NCBI RefSeq assembly: GCF_900129885.1
Contig: NZ_FQXE01000005.1
Coordinates: forward strand, 1 to 64,000
Source of the DNA: Pollutimonas bauzanensis
Lineage (GTDB): Bacteria; Pseudomonadota; Gammaproteobacteria; Burkholderiales; Burkholderiaceae_B
Length of the DNA: 64,000 bases
Direction of reading: 5' to 3'
The position numbers and the translations under genes were made by a program. Position 1 is the stretch's first letter. Each line of letters opens with the position of its first letter. Of the stretch, positions 46,146-54,887 are shown piece by piece. Under the pieces are notes generated by a model. The model was not told the DNA's origin and ran no database searches. It saw nothing but the letters and a program-made list of their open reading frames with translations.

Positions 46146-46781
46146 ATGACTCATGCAGGCGCGGCGGGCGCCGGGTTCACGAGCGCGGGCATTTGCGGCG
46201 CGCAACAGCCGGTGGGCGCCCATGCCGCGCGCGTGCGCCAGTGGATGCAAGGCGCGCGCGATCCCGAATCGCCCGATGCGGCCCTGTTCGCCCAGCTCAT
46301 CGCGCCCCGCTGCGAGCGCGGCGAACTCGGCCTGCTGGGCCTGTCCCCAGCCCAGGTGGATGCGCTGCTGGGGCGGCACTATTTCACGCAGGATGCCGCG
46401 GCGTTCGGCATGCCGGCATTCTCGGTCGTGCTGAGAACGCGTCAACGCAAAGATTTCGTGACCGCATTGTGTGCATTGCTGCTGCGGTATGCCAGCCCGG
46501 CGGTCAATCCCGATGACGCCCGCTGCATGGCATTGATTATCGCCAATGCATGCCTGCGCCCGGACCATCTGTGGCGCGATCTCGGGCTGGCGGGCCGCGA
46601 GGACGTGACCCAGCTGCTGGAGCGCTATTTCCCAGAACTCGTGGCGCGCAATACCGCGTACTGGCGCTGGAAGAAGTTCCTCGCCTACGAACTGGCTCTG
46701 TCCACCGGCGCCACGCCGGGTCCCGCCCCCGGCTGTCCTGGCTGCGAAGACTACGCGCATTGTTTTCCCTGTGAGCGGTAA
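46146..46781 (+). CDS. nifQ: NifQ-family molybdenum-handling protein
   Basis: A 211-residue NifQ homologue. The C-terminal cysteine cluster motif is present as C-x2-C-x5-C-x2-C (Cys197, 200, 206, 209) after YWRWKKFLAYEL, which is typical of the family. In nitrogen fixers NifQ binds an Fe-Mo-S cluster and passes molybdenum to FeMo-co assembly. No other nif gene is in the window, so its role here, perhaps in another molybdenum pathway, is open. The ATG at 46146 follows GGGGGAG. It stands alone between groEL and the siderophore locus. Confidence 0.85.
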   Translation: MTHAGAAGAGFTSAGICGAQQPVGAHAARVRQWMQGARDPESPDAALFAQLIAPRCERGELGLLGLSPAQVDALLGRHYFTQDAAAFGMPAFSVVLRTRQRKDFVTALCALLLRYASPAVNPDDARCMALIIANACLRPDHLWRDLGLAGREDVTQLLERYFPELVARNTAYWRWKKFLAYELALSTGATPGPAPGCPGCEDYAHCFPCER

Positions 46782-46877
46782 AAGTCGAAGCCCCCGGCAT
46801 GCTGCCTGAGGGCGGCGCGGAATGACTTCGGGTAGCGAGCTGGCGTGGCAGCGGGTAAAATTTCCCCGGGCGGATCG

Positions 46878-46897
46878 CCATGGCAGCGCTGCCATGG
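46878..46897. repeat. Perfect 20-bp palindrome before the Fur paralogue
   Basis: CCATGGCAGCGCTGCCATGG is fully self-complementary with no loop. It lies 8 bp before a Fur box. It may be an operator or part of the nifQ 3' structure; no T-run follows. Confidence 0.4.
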
Positions 46898-46904
46898 TCA
46901 AAAC

Positions 46905-46923
46905 GAGAATTATTATTATTCTA
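46905..46923. promoter_or_regulatory. Fur box upstream of the Fur paralogue gene
   Basis: GAGAATTATTATTATTCTA is an AT-rich 19-mer made of the GAGAAT/ATTCT half-sites of Fur boxes (13 of 19 to consensus). It lies about 125 bp before the gene start, suggesting iron control or autoregulation. Confidence 0.6.
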
Positions 46924-47026
46924 TCAATTCCACCCCCTAACCGTACATGGGCTTTCAACCCTCTACTATATAGTGATAAGCTATATGCATATCTCTCCCT
47001 GGCGCGCGGGGTTAACAATTAAAATT

Positions 47027-47041
47027 GAGTGATACTCACTC
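47027..47041. promoter_or_regulatory. Short palindrome GAGTGA-TAC-TCACTC just before the Fur paralogue
   Basis: A perfect 6-3-6 inverted repeat, 5 bp before the ATG at 47047. It differs from the Fur consensus and could be an autoregulatory operator or a small RNA stem over the ribosome-binding region. Confidence 0.4.
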
Positions 47042-47046
47042 CACTG

Positions 47047-47580
47047 ATGACGATGCTTAAACAAGATATTCGCGAAGAGCTGTTGAGTTTGAACATGAGG
47101 GCTACGGTGCCTCGTGTCGCGATCCTGGAGATCTTCCGTGACGAGCAGCGCCGCAAGACCGACAAAGCCAAGCTTTCCGGCGAGCGGCCGCAGGCCGTTC
47201 ACTTCAGCACTGACGAAATGTTCAAGTTGCTGATAGGACGGAAAATCGACGTCGGCCTTGCCACGGTCTACCGTGTGATGCAGCAATTTGAAGAAGCGGG
47301 GGTGCTGTCCAGCAGCCGGTTCGATGCGGAGAGGGTTACGTATGAACTCAATGAAGGGCGTCCGCATGACCATATCGTCTGCTCGGTGTGCGGCCGGGTG
47401 GACGAGTTCTACGACAAGGCCATGATTGCGCGGCAGAAGGCGGTGGCGGACGATTTAGGCTACATGCTGCAAAACCATCAATTGGCGCTCTACGGCATCT
47501 GTTCAGTGTGTCAAAGCAAGATGGGAGCGGCAACAGTCAAAGGCAAGACCGTCAAGGCGCCGGGCGGGCGGCCGACTTAA
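47047..47580 (+). CDS. Fur-family regulator, long variant
   Basis: A 177-residue Fur-family repressor. The winged helix contains MRATVPRVAILEIF and VGLATVYRVMQQFEEAGVL. The metal region shows PHDHIVCSVCGRV (His107, His109, Cys112, Cys115) and a second ICSVC (Cys152, Cys155), a four-cysteine structural zinc site. About 20 extra residues (DEQRRKTDKAKLSGERPQAV, 32-51) lie between the first helix pair and the recognition region, and the tail is basic. It is longer than canonical Fur (about 140). It could control the siderophore genes to its right. A GTG at 47029 is an alternative start. Confidence 0.88.
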   Translation: MTMLKQDIREELLSLNMRATVPRVAILEIFRDEQRRKTDKAKLSGERPQAVHFSTDEMFKLLIGRKIDVGLATVYRVMQQFEEAGVLSSSRFDAERVTYELNEGRPHDHIVCSVCGRVDEFYDKAMIARQKAVADDLGYMLQNHQLALYGICSVCQSKMGAATVKGKTVKAPGGRPT

Positions 47581-47590
47581 CGAGGTAAAA

Positions 47591-48175
47591 ATGCGCGGAC
47601 CCATTGCGCGCTGCGCATTGCTTCTCATTGATGTGCAGCAAGGTTTCAAGATCATGGAGCAGGAGGGCCGCAGCCGGAACAATGCGAGCGCCGAGGCGCA
47701 CATCGCGCGGCTGCTGGCGGCCTTTCGCGGCGTCGGCGCCCGCGTCATTCATGTGCGGCACGCCTCGCTCGAGCCCGCTTCCCTCTTCAGGCAAGGCCAG
47801 CCTGGATTCGAAGCGCAGGATTTCGCCCGCGAGCGGGCAGGCGAACCCGTGCTGCTCAAAACGGTGAATTCGGCGTTTATCGGTACCGGTCTGGAAGAGC
47901 GCCTGCGCACCGGCGGCATCGATAGCTTGGTCGTGGCCGGCGCCACGACCAACCATTGTGTGGAGACCACCCTGCGGATGGCCGCAAACCTCGGATTCAA
48001 CGCCCAGTTGGTCAGCGACGCCAGCTGGACGTTCGACCTTGTCGGTGTGCACGGCGAGTCCTATCCCGCCGAGCTGGTTCATGCGTTAAGCCTTGCGAAC
48101 GTGCATGGCGAGTTCGGCGAGGTCGTGACCACCGCGCAGGTGCTGGCCGCCCTGGCTGTGGCCCAAGACGCGTAA
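47591..48175 (+). CDS. Isochorismatase-family cysteine hydrolase
   Basis: A 194-residue cysteine hydrolase of the isochorismatase-like superfamily. The catalytic triad is readable: Asp14 in LLIDVQQGF, Lys90 in LLKTVNSAF and Cys123 in TTNHCVETT. Members hydrolyse isochorismate, nicotinamide, N-carbamoyl amines or related amides. It starts 10 bp after the Fur paralogue stop (GAGGTAAAA upstream), so the two are cotranscribed. There are no catechol genes nearby, so a true isochorismatase role is unlikely; an amidase or nicotinamidase-like role is possible. Confidence 0.87.
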   Translation: MRGPIARCALLLIDVQQGFKIMEQEGRSRNNASAEAHIARLLAAFRGVGARVIHVRHASLEPASLFRQGQPGFEAQDFARERAGEPVLLKTVNSAFIGTGLEERLRTGGIDSLVVAGATTNHCVETTLRMAANLGFNAQLVSDASWTFDLVGVHGESYPAELVHALSLANVHGEFGEVVTTAQVLAALAVAQDA

Positions 48176-48251
48176 TGCAGTCCAGCCGCGCCATGGGCGG
48201 GCGCGTGGCTTATGGTGCAGCGCGAGGCGATGCGATCAAGGATGTGGACCG

Positions 48252-49655
48252 TTAGGGGCTATCGGGCGGCAACGCCCAGCCGCCGCCCAGCGCCTTGCAC
48301 AACCCGACGCTGGCTTGCAGCCGGGACTGTCTCAACTGTGCGTGCAGATCCATCGACGCGTACAGTGTGCGCTGCGCATCGAGCACGGTCAGAAATGTCT
48401 CCGCGCCGGCTTTGTAGCGTGCCTGCGCCAGGGTGAAGGCAGTGCGCGCCTGGGAAAGTTCCTGCTGCTGCGCCTCGGCCTGGCGATCCAGGCCCTCAAT
48501 GGCGTTCAGCGCGCGTTCGACATCGCCGAAGGCGGACACAATGGTGGATCGATATTGGGCGAGCAGTTCCTCGCGCTGTGCCACCGTCAGGTCGCGGCCC
48601 GCGGCGAGCCGACCCGCGTTGAAGATGGGCGCGGTCAGCGCCGCCGCGACGCTATAAAGCGGGTTATCAAGGAGGGTGATCAGATGATCGCTGCCGTAAC
48701 CCACGCCCGCGGTGAGATTCAGGGCGGGCAGCATCGCTGCGCGCGCGGCCAGGATGTTGGCATCGGCTACGGCCAGGTCGGCCTCGGCGCGCGCGATATC
48801 GGGGCGGCGATGCAATAGCGCCGAGGGAAGGCCGGCGCGGATCGAGGGCGCCTTCAGGGATTCCAGCGAGGCGGTGTCCAGGGCGAGGTCGCCCACGTGG
48901 CGCCCCAGCAGTACGGAGAGCGAATTTTCGCTGTCGCCGATCTGCTGATCGACCGCGGCGATGCTGCGATCCTGGGCAGCAAGCAGTCCGCGTTGCTGCG
49001 CCTGCTCGAGCGGCGTGGCCGCGCCGGCGCGAACCTGGGATTCGACCAGCTTAAGCACCTGGGCGGCATTGTCCCGGTTCAGATGCGCGATCGCCAGTCG
49101 CTGGCGCAACCCCACTGTCTGCAGCCATAGCCGCGCCGCGCCCGCGCTGATGGTCAGGCGAACCGTATCCCGATCATAGTCGGTCGCGCGAAGAGTGGCC
49201 AGGGCGCTGTCGCGCACGGCGCGGTTGCCGCCCCAGAAGTCGATTTCGTAGCTTGCAGTAAAACCGGCGGACAACGCCGTTCCGGTAACCGCCGCATGGC
49301 CGCCCAGTTGTCCCTGGCGGCTGGCTGACAGGGCAGCGTCCACCTCAGGCAACAGTGGGGCCCCGGCGATCCGGGCATAGGCCTGCGCCTGGCGTACCCG
49401 CGCGGTGGCCGCCGCCACGTCGTAGCTTTGCGCGACGGCCTGGGTCACGATACGGTCAAGCTCGCGGCTACCGAACTGTGTCCACCAGTGGTCGCTTACC
49501 CTATCGCTGCGGGTTGGCGTGCCGGATGCGGCAAAATGCCAGGCGGCGGGTACGGCGGTTTTACGATTGGCGGGGTTTTCGGACAGCGCGCATCCGGCCA
49601 GGATGCACAGCGGCATCACCGTGATCGCAAGGGTTAGGCGCCGGGTCGTCATCAT
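48252..49655 (-). CDS. opmQ: OpmQ-like outer-membrane factor of a tripartite efflux pump (NodT family lipoprotein)
   Basis: A 467-residue outer-membrane channel of the NodT/OprM type. The lipoprotein signal ends in the lipobox LAGC ([21 protein letters not shown]). Two repeats of the TolC-like fold follow, with PDIARAEADLAVADANILAARAAMLPALNLTAG and TYRAQREELLAQYRSTIVSAFGDVERALNAIE. It overlaps the MacB-like stop by four bases and completes an MFP-MacB-OMF set. In pyoverdine producers the equivalent PvdRT-OpmQ pump exports new and recycled siderophore from the periplasm. Symbol is by analogy. Confidence 0.88.
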   Translation of the reverse strand: MMTTRRLTLAITVMPLCILAGCALSENPANRKTAVPAAWHFAASGTPTRSDRVSDHWWTQFGSRELDRIVTQAVAQSYDVAAATARVRQAQAYARIAGAPLLPEVDAALSASRQGQLGGHAAVTGTALSAGFTASYEIDFWGGNRAVRDSALATLRATDYDRDTVRLTISAGAARLWLQTVGLRQRLAIAHLNRDNAAQVLKLVESQVRAGAATPLEQAQQRGLLAAQDRSIAAVDQQIGDSENSLSVLLGRHVGDLALDTASLESLKAPSIRAGLPSALLHRRPDIARAEADLAVADANILAARAAMLPALNLTAGVGYGSDHLITLLDNPLYSVAAALTAPIFNAGRLAAGRDLTVAQREELLAQYRSTIVSAFGDVERALNAIEGLDRQAEAQQQELSQARTAFTLAQARYKAGAETFLTVLDAQRTLYASMDLHAQLRQSRLQASVGLCKALGGGWALPPDSP

Positions 49656-51652
49656 TCGCTCGCCAGGGCCACCACCGGATCCAGCCGGGCGGCTTGACGC
49701 GCGGGCATGAAGCCAAAGATCAGTCCCGTTGCCAAGGCGCAGGCAAAAGCGCCCAGGATCGCGCGTACCGAGAAGATGATCGCCACGTCCCAGAAGATGA
49801 GCGCGGCACCCAGACACAAACCGATAACGACGCCGGCCACGCCGCCGACCAGCGACACCAGGATCGCTTCGGTCAGAAATTGGCGCAGAATGTCGCGCTC
49901 GCGCGCACCCGTCGCCATCCGGATGCCGATTTCGCGGGTGCGCTCCTTCACGGTCATCAGCATAATGTTCATGACGCCAATACCCCCGACCACAAGCGAA
50001 ATGGCCGCGATCAGGCCAAGCATCATCGTCAGCGTCTGCTGTGTGTCTTCCTGCGCCTTGACCGAGGCGGCGCGGTTATAGACCTTGAAGTCCTGGATAT
50101 GATGCGCCTGGGCAAGCGGCGTGGTAATCAGGCGGGCTGTCTCGTTGACGATGTCCAGATTATCGACGAGCACCGATATCCAGGAAAGATTGGTGGTGCC
50201 GAGCACGCGCCGGCTGCCCGTCGAAAAGGGCACCATGATCACATCGTCGTCATCGGATTCGCCCGACGTGGCGCCTTTTTCCTCCAGCTCGCCAATCACC
50301 TGGAAGGGCACATTGTTGACCAGGACGTATTGGCCCAGTGGATTCTTCGCGCCGAACAATCGTTCGCTCACGCGTTTGCCCAGCAGAACGACGGTGGCAA
50401 GGTTGCGTTCGTCCTCCTTGGTGAAAAAGACGCCTCGTGATGGCTTCCAACTCAACACTTTGGGCGCATCCGTTGTAACCGCCCACAGTGGCGCCGAGGT
50501 ATCGACGCTTCCGGCGCGCAGCGTGACCTTGCCCTGGACAAACGGCATGGCCACCGTCACATTGGGCACACTCGCCACGATGTCCACATCTGCTTCGGAC
50601 AGCGTGCCTCCGGGCCCGCGCTCGTTGTCCCCGCCGGGGATGACATACATACGGTTGACGCCGAACGTGGCGAGCTTGGCAATGACTGTTTCTTGAGTGC
50701 CCGCGCCGATCGCGAGCATCACGATGACCGAGGCCACACCGATGACGATGCCAAGCAGTGTGAGCATCGTGCGAAAGCGGTTCACCCACATCACCTCCCA
50801 GGCCGCACGCACCGCTTCGAGCATGTCGGCCACCGGCGTAGCGGCGTGTGCTACCCCGCGGGCCATGAGGGCCGGAAAGTTGCGTGCGCTGAGCAGTTCA
50901 TTGGCCGCTTGGGTCCGGGATTGCGGTTCGGCGGATGGGTCCGACGGGGTATCGGCGATGATCTGCCCATCGCGGATTTCAACGATGCGCTGCGCCTGAC
51001 TGGCGACATCCCGGTCATGGGTGATCAGAATGACGGTATGGCCCGCTTGCGCGAGTTCGCGCAATAACGCCATGACTTCGGCGCCGCTGCGGCTGTCCAG
51101 AGCGCCGGTGGGCTCGTCGGCCAGGATGATATGGCCGCCGTTCATCAAGGCGCGCGCGATCGACACGCGTTGCTGCTGTCCCCCCGATAACTGGTGGGGA
51201 CGGTGCGCCAATCGGTCGCCCAGGCCTAAACGCGACAAGAGCAATTCCGCACGGGATTCGCGCTTTGCCTGAGTGATGCCGGCATAGACGGCCGGCACCT
51301 CGACGTTATGCAGCGCGTCGATGGTCCGTATCAGGTGGTAGCCTTGAAATACGAATCCGAACGCTGCTCGGCGCAGCCATGCGAGTTCGTCTGCGGTAAA
51401 GCGGGCAATGTCCCGGCCAGCAAAGAGGTACCGCCCGGAACTAGGACGATCCAGACAGCCCAGGATGTGCATCAGCGTCGATTTGCCGGACCCCGAGGCA
51501 CCGACAAGCGCGACGAACTCGCCGGCATGGATCTTGAGCGACAGGCCTCGGAGTACCTCGACCGCCGGAGCGCCGTCGGCCCCCCCGTAGCTGCGCCGGA
51601 TATCGCAAAGCTCGATCAAGGGCGGTTCGGTGTTGCGCGCCGGGGCTACCAC
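49652..51652 (-). CDS. pvdT: MacB/PvdT-like ABC exporter (ATPase-permease fusion)
   Basis: A 666-residue MacB-type protein with an N-terminal ATPase and a C-terminal FtsX-like permease. The Walker A motif GASGSGKST is at residues 51-59, the ABC signature is LSGGQQQR, and Walker B is [11 protein letters not shown]. The first membrane helix is around residue 300 ([20 protein letters not shown]), then a large periplasmic domain and three more helices near the C-terminus. It uses a GTG start that overlaps the PvdR-like stop by 7 bp. In this siderophore locus the PvdT role is more likely than macrolide efflux. Confidence 0.9.
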   Translation of the reverse strand: MVAPARNTEPPLIELCDIRRSYGGADGAPAVEVLRGLSLKIHAGEFVALVGASGSGKSTLMHILGCLDRPSSGRYLFAGRDIARFTADELAWLRRAAFGFVFQGYHLIRTIDALHNVEVPAVYAGITQAKRESRAELLLSRLGLGDRLAHRPHQLSGGQQQRVSIARALMNGGHIILADEPTGALDSRSGAEVMALLRELAQAGHTVILITHDRDVASQAQRIVEIRDGQIIADTPSDPSAEPQSRTQAANELLSARNFPALMARGVAHAATPVADMLEAVRAAWEVMWVNRFRTMLTLLGIVIGVASVIVMLAIGAGTQETVIAKLATFGVNRMYVIPGGDNERGPGGTLSEADVDIVASVPNVTVAMPFVQGKVTLRAGSVDTSAPLWAVTTDAPKVLSWKPSRGVFFTKEDERNLATVVLLGKRVSERLFGAKNPLGQYVLVNNVPFQVIGELEEKGATSGESDDDDVIMVPFSTGSRRVLGTTNLSWISVLVDNLDIVNETARLITTPLAQAHHIQDFKVYNRAASVKAQEDTQQTLTMMLGLIAAISLVVGGIGVMNIMLMTVKERTREIGIRMATGARERDILRQFLTEAILVSLVGGVAGVVIGLCLGAALIFWDVAIIFSVRAILGAFACALATGLIFGFMPARQAARLDPVVALASE

Positions 51653-52839
51653 CTGAATCTCCCGGCGCCAGCGTGCGTCTCATGGATCGCCGTCACGAGG
51701 GAATCGCCTTCGCTTAAGCCCGAGAGCACCTGTGCATTCAAGCGGTCATGCACGCCGATCTTGACCTTGCGCTCGATCACCTCTGCGCCGGACAGGATTT
51801 TGGCGGCGTAGGTGTCTTGCTTCAGATTCACTGGCTGTAACGACGGCGTCGGGGCCAGTATGGCGTTTTCCGCCGAAGCGACGATGAAAAACACTTGGGC
51901 GCTCATTTGCGGCATCAGGGCGCCATCGGCATTGTCGACATCCACGAGCACCGTATATAAGACCACCTTGCCCGACGTCCCGGCCGTGGGTGCGGGAGGC
52001 GCAGTATTGGGATCCTGGCCGGCCGGCGTGGGCGGCGCGGGCAAGATCTGGCGTACCGTGCCGGTCCAGCGCCGTGGTCCAGTATCGGTCTGGCCGCTAA
52101 GCGTCGTAAAATACACCGGCATGCCCGTTCTGACGCGCTTGATATCGGCTTCGGACACTTCGGTCCACACCGTCATGTGCGACAGATCGGCGATGCGCAG
52201 AATCGTCGGGGTTTGATAAGTCGCATTGAGCGTTTGGCCTTCGCGCGCATCGAGCGTGACGACCGTGCCGGCCATCGGTGCGTAGATGCGGGTATAGCCA
52301 AGTTGCGCTTGGTCGCCCTTCAGCGTGGACAGAGCAGCGTCAATCTGTGCGCGCAGATTGTCGATGCTCGCCACGGCCACCCGTAACGCGGCGTGTGCCG
52401 TCTGAATGTCTTCTTGCCGTGTGGCGCCGTCGACCGCCATTTTGCGCTGACGCTCGTATTGCTGCCAGGCCAGATCGCGGTTCGCCTGCTGTTCGGCCAA
52501 TTGCGCCTTCAGACCGGCCAGATTGGCCTGGTCGACATCGACCTTGGCTTGCTGGATGGACGGATCAATCTCGACCAGCAGTTGTCCTTTCTGTACATGG
52601 TCGCCGGGCTGCACCGCGATGCGACGGATGGCCCCCGAGGCTTGCGCGCCCACGTCGACATAGCTGCGTGGCCGCAAGTTGCCCAGCGCGGTGACGGTAA
52701 GCTCAATGTTGCCGCGGCCAATGGTCACCGTGTCGATATGGCGCTCGGTGCGAAAGAACGTCGCCCAGAGGATGATTATGAACGCTGCGAGGACGACTGG
52801 AGGCAGTGCGAAGCGACGTATTCTTGATCGAGGCGGCAT
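51646..52839 (-). CDS. pvdR: PvdR/MacA-like periplasmic adaptor (membrane fusion protein)
   Basis: A 397-residue membrane fusion protein. It begins with an N-terminal anchor (LPPVVLAAFIIILWATFF), followed by the biotinyl-lipoyl motif (SGAIRRIAVQPGDHVQKGQLLVEID) and a long coiled-coil hairpin (about residues 85-175, rich in Ala/Gln/Lys). The second lipoyl half (YAPMAGTVVTLDAREGQTLNA) and beta-barrel follow. It links the MacB-like ATPase to the outer-membrane factor. The ATG at 52839 is chosen at the membrane segment, 25 bp after the PvdE-like stop. Confidence 0.9.
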   Translation of the reverse strand: MPPRSRIRRFALPPVVLAAFIIILWATFFRTERHIDTVTIGRGNIELTVTALGNLRPRSYVDVGAQASGAIRRIAVQPGDHVQKGQLLVEIDPSIQQAKVDVDQANLAGLKAQLAEQQANRDLAWQQYERQRKMAVDGATRQEDIQTAHAALRVAVASIDNLRAQIDAALSTLKGDQAQLGYTRIYAPMAGTVVTLDAREGQTLNATYQTPTILRIADLSHMTVWTEVSEADIKRVRTGMPVYFTTLSGQTDTGPRRWTGTVRQILPAPPTPAGQDPNTAPPAPTAGTSGKVVLYTVLVDVDNADGALMPQMSAQVFFIVASAENAILAPTPSLQPVNLKQDTYAAKILSGAEVIERKVKIGVHDRLNAQVLSGLSEGDSLVTAIHETHAGAGRFRW

Positions 52840-52864
52840 GCTGGGCGTTTCTTTTTCTTGAGGC

Positions 52865-54550
52865 TTAGGCGACAGGTTGCGGGGCGGATGCCGTGGCGGT
52901 GTCCCGGTTTTCTGCCATCTGGCCATCGCGCAGGGTGACGCGCCGGTCCGCGACATGGAAGTAGCGGTCATCGTGCGAAATGGCGATGACCGTGCGGCCT
53001 TGCTGTTTCAGGGCTGGCAGGATCTCGGTGTAAAAGACGCGCCGGAATTCTGGATCCTGATCGGCGGCCCATTCGTCAAATACCAAGAGAGGGCGGCCCT
53101 CGACCCAGGTATGGATCAGGGCGAGACGCTTTCGTTGCCCTGTGGACAAATCCGTTGTGGTGAATCGGCCATCCTTGACCGTCACTTTGTTTGCGATTTC
53201 CAGGCGTTCGAGATATTTGACGGCTTCATCGGGCAAAACCCCTTCGGGAAGGCTGAGCTCGTCGAAGAGGAAATAGTCCGAGAATATGGTTGCAAAGGAC
53301 TGCCGATAGCCATCCAAACGGTCGTCGGAAAGTGGAACGCCATTGACCAGGATAGTTCCAGATGCTGGTGCATAGAGGCCCAGCAACAGCTTGATGAGCG
53401 TGGTCTTGCCCCCACCGTTTTCGCCTGTGATGAAGAGTATTTCCCCTGCTTGCAGGCACAGGTCTATGGGGCCCAGCACAAACGCATTTCCACCCTCAGG
53501 CGCCGGAAAAGCAAATTTCACGGCCCGCAGTTCGATGGTCTTGATAGCCTCGCCTTCGCCGTCACCGGCGTGCTGTTCGTCGAGCGTGAGTCCGGTTTCA
53601 GGACTGTTGAAGCGCTGCGAGAGTTCGGCCAGGCGCTTCATGGCGATCTGTGCGCGTGCGAACATCGGGAATTGGCCGATGATCTGGGTCAGCGGCCCCT
53701 TTACGTAGAGCAAGACAAGAACGAAGCCCCCAATGGTGGCCTGCTGATCCGATGCCGCATCGCTGTGAAGTACGAGCAAAAGGCCGATCACAAAGAAGAA
53801 CAGCGCGGAGCCAAACGCGTTGGCGGCGCAAAAGACAACGACTCCTCCCATGAACGCTTCGACGATTCTGCGGGTCGCCGCCTGGATCTTATTTGTGTAC
53901 ATATCGATGCGGCGAGGGCGGTGCATGCGCAGCTCCTTGGCGCCTTCGATGATGGAACGATAGTGCTTTTGCAGTTGATCCTCGGCATCGCGTGTAATCG
54001 AGAAGCCGCGCATCCCCTTGGATCGTGCCCAGCCGGTGGCAATCGATCCGAGCGCGACGGCAATCACCGTGACGAGGAACATGATCGGCGACAACCAACA
54101 CATATAGGCGAAACAACCTAACGTCACGGCCACGGCGATCGCAAAGCCGGAAAATCCGAAGGTGAAATTGCTGATGGTGCTGATGTCTTGATTCAGCGCA
54201 GTGAGCATGCGATGGGGCTGATAGCGTTCAATCTCGACGATAGGCGCCCGTAATATCTTGGCGGATAAATCATTGCGCAGGCTGGCGATGATTCTTTGAC
54301 CGACCAGCGTGTTGCCTATATCGGAGATGATCTCTCCAACCAGCGTAACGACAAATAGTACGACGAAGGTAAGTATCAATTGGTTGGTGATGCCGGTGCT
54401 ACTGTGCAGGCTATGGTTGATGGTGGCCAATAGTGATGCTGTGGCCAGCCCGCTGGCGGTGCCGGCGAGGGTGGCAAGGGTTGCGACAAGCCAGAACGGG
54501 CGTAGCAGGTGCATGACGGTGCGCAGTAATCCCGATGTATGTTCCGACAT
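52865..54550 (-). CDS. pvdE: PvdE-like cyclic peptide export ABC transporter
   Basis: A 561-residue half-size ABC exporter of the PvdE/SyrD cyclic-peptide family. About six membrane helices fill residues 15-300, followed by an ATPase with Walker A GENGGGKTT near residue 390. The atypical family signature DLSTGQRKRLAL replaces the usual LSGGQ, and Walker B reads LLVFDEWAADQDPEF. It would move the siderophore, or a lipidated precursor as in pyoverdine, into the periplasm. It is followed by the PvdR-T-OpmQ-like pump in the same operon. Its presence argues that the locus makes a nonribosomal peptide siderophore. Confidence 0.92.
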   Translation of the reverse strand: MSEHTSGLLRTVMHLLRPFWLVATLATLAGTASGLATASLLATINHSLHSSTGITNQLILTFVVLFVVTLVGEIISDIGNTLVGQRIIASLRNDLSAKILRAPIVEIERYQPHRMLTALNQDISTISNFTFGFSGFAIAVAVTLGCFAYMCWLSPIMFLVTVIAVALGSIATGWARSKGMRGFSITRDAEDQLQKHYRSIIEGAKELRMHRPRRIDMYTNKIQAATRRIVEAFMGGVVVFCAANAFGSALFFFVIGLLLVLHSDAASDQQATIGGFVLVLLYVKGPLTQIIGQFPMFARAQIAMKRLAELSQRFNSPETGLTLDEQHAGDGEGEAIKTIELRAVKFAFPAPEGGNAFVLGPIDLCLQAGEILFITGENGGGKTTLIKLLLGLYAPASGTILVNGVPLSDDRLDGYRQSFATIFSDYFLFDELSLPEGVLPDEAVKYLERLEIANKVTVKDGRFTTTDLSTGQRKRLALIHTWVEGRPLLVFDEWAADQDPEFRRVFYTEILPALKQQGRTVIAISHDDRYFHVADRRVTLRDGQMAENRDTATASAPQPVA

Positions 54551-54657
54551 GTCGTCTGTTCCTATGATTACGGGCGAAACGCCGCGGTGGCGTGGATAGC
54601 CGATGAACGGCTAGGTTGCGCGCCTGAGTCCGCGAACGGTGTACTGGGTGGAAATAC

Positions 54658-54687
54658 GGTCGCCAAACACTTCATGGTTTGGCGACC
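54658..54687 (-). terminator. Perfect 11-bp stem hairpin between the small membrane protein and pvdE
   Basis: GGTCGCCAAAC and its complement close an 8-base loop that contains the stop codon of the 71-residue protein (minus strand). A 107-bp gap to pvdE follows. There is no T-run, so it is likelier to be an attenuator or mRNA-stability structure than a strong terminator. Confidence 0.45.
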
Positions 54688-54887
54688 GCCTTCTTGTTCT
54701 TGTCATCTAACCCCTTTGATCGGAAGCTGCAGGTCAGTCCGACTGCGATGGGAATCAGCAATGCGATCCAGGCCAGTCCGTGCCAGATGCCGGTACCCAG
54801 TAACGCGCTGAGCAGCCCAAATGCCGTGACTAGTGCAAGGATGGCCGGAATGCCCCATATTCGTAGCCGATGCTGTTCAGCATTCAT
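54672..54887 (-). CDS. Small integral membrane protein cotranscribed with the PepSY gene
   Basis: A 71-residue protein with two hydrophobic helices (IPAILALVTAFGLLSALLG and HGLAWIALLIPIAVGL) and a basic C-terminus (SFRSKGLDDKNKKAVAKP). Its ATG overlaps the PepSY stop (ATGA), so translation is coupled. Small two-helix proteins of this kind are commonly paired with PepSY-type membrane proteins in iron-siderophore loci; the function is unknown. Confidence 0.75.
   Translation of the reverse strand: MNAEQHRLRIWGIPAILALVTAFGLLSALLGTGIWHGLAWIALLIPIAVGLTCSFRSKGLDDKNKKAVAKP

Noticed and set aside
49652..51652. Macrolide-specific efflux protein MacB
   Set aside because: The fold is the same, but the operon with PvdE-like exporter and siderophore genes makes a PvdT role more likely.
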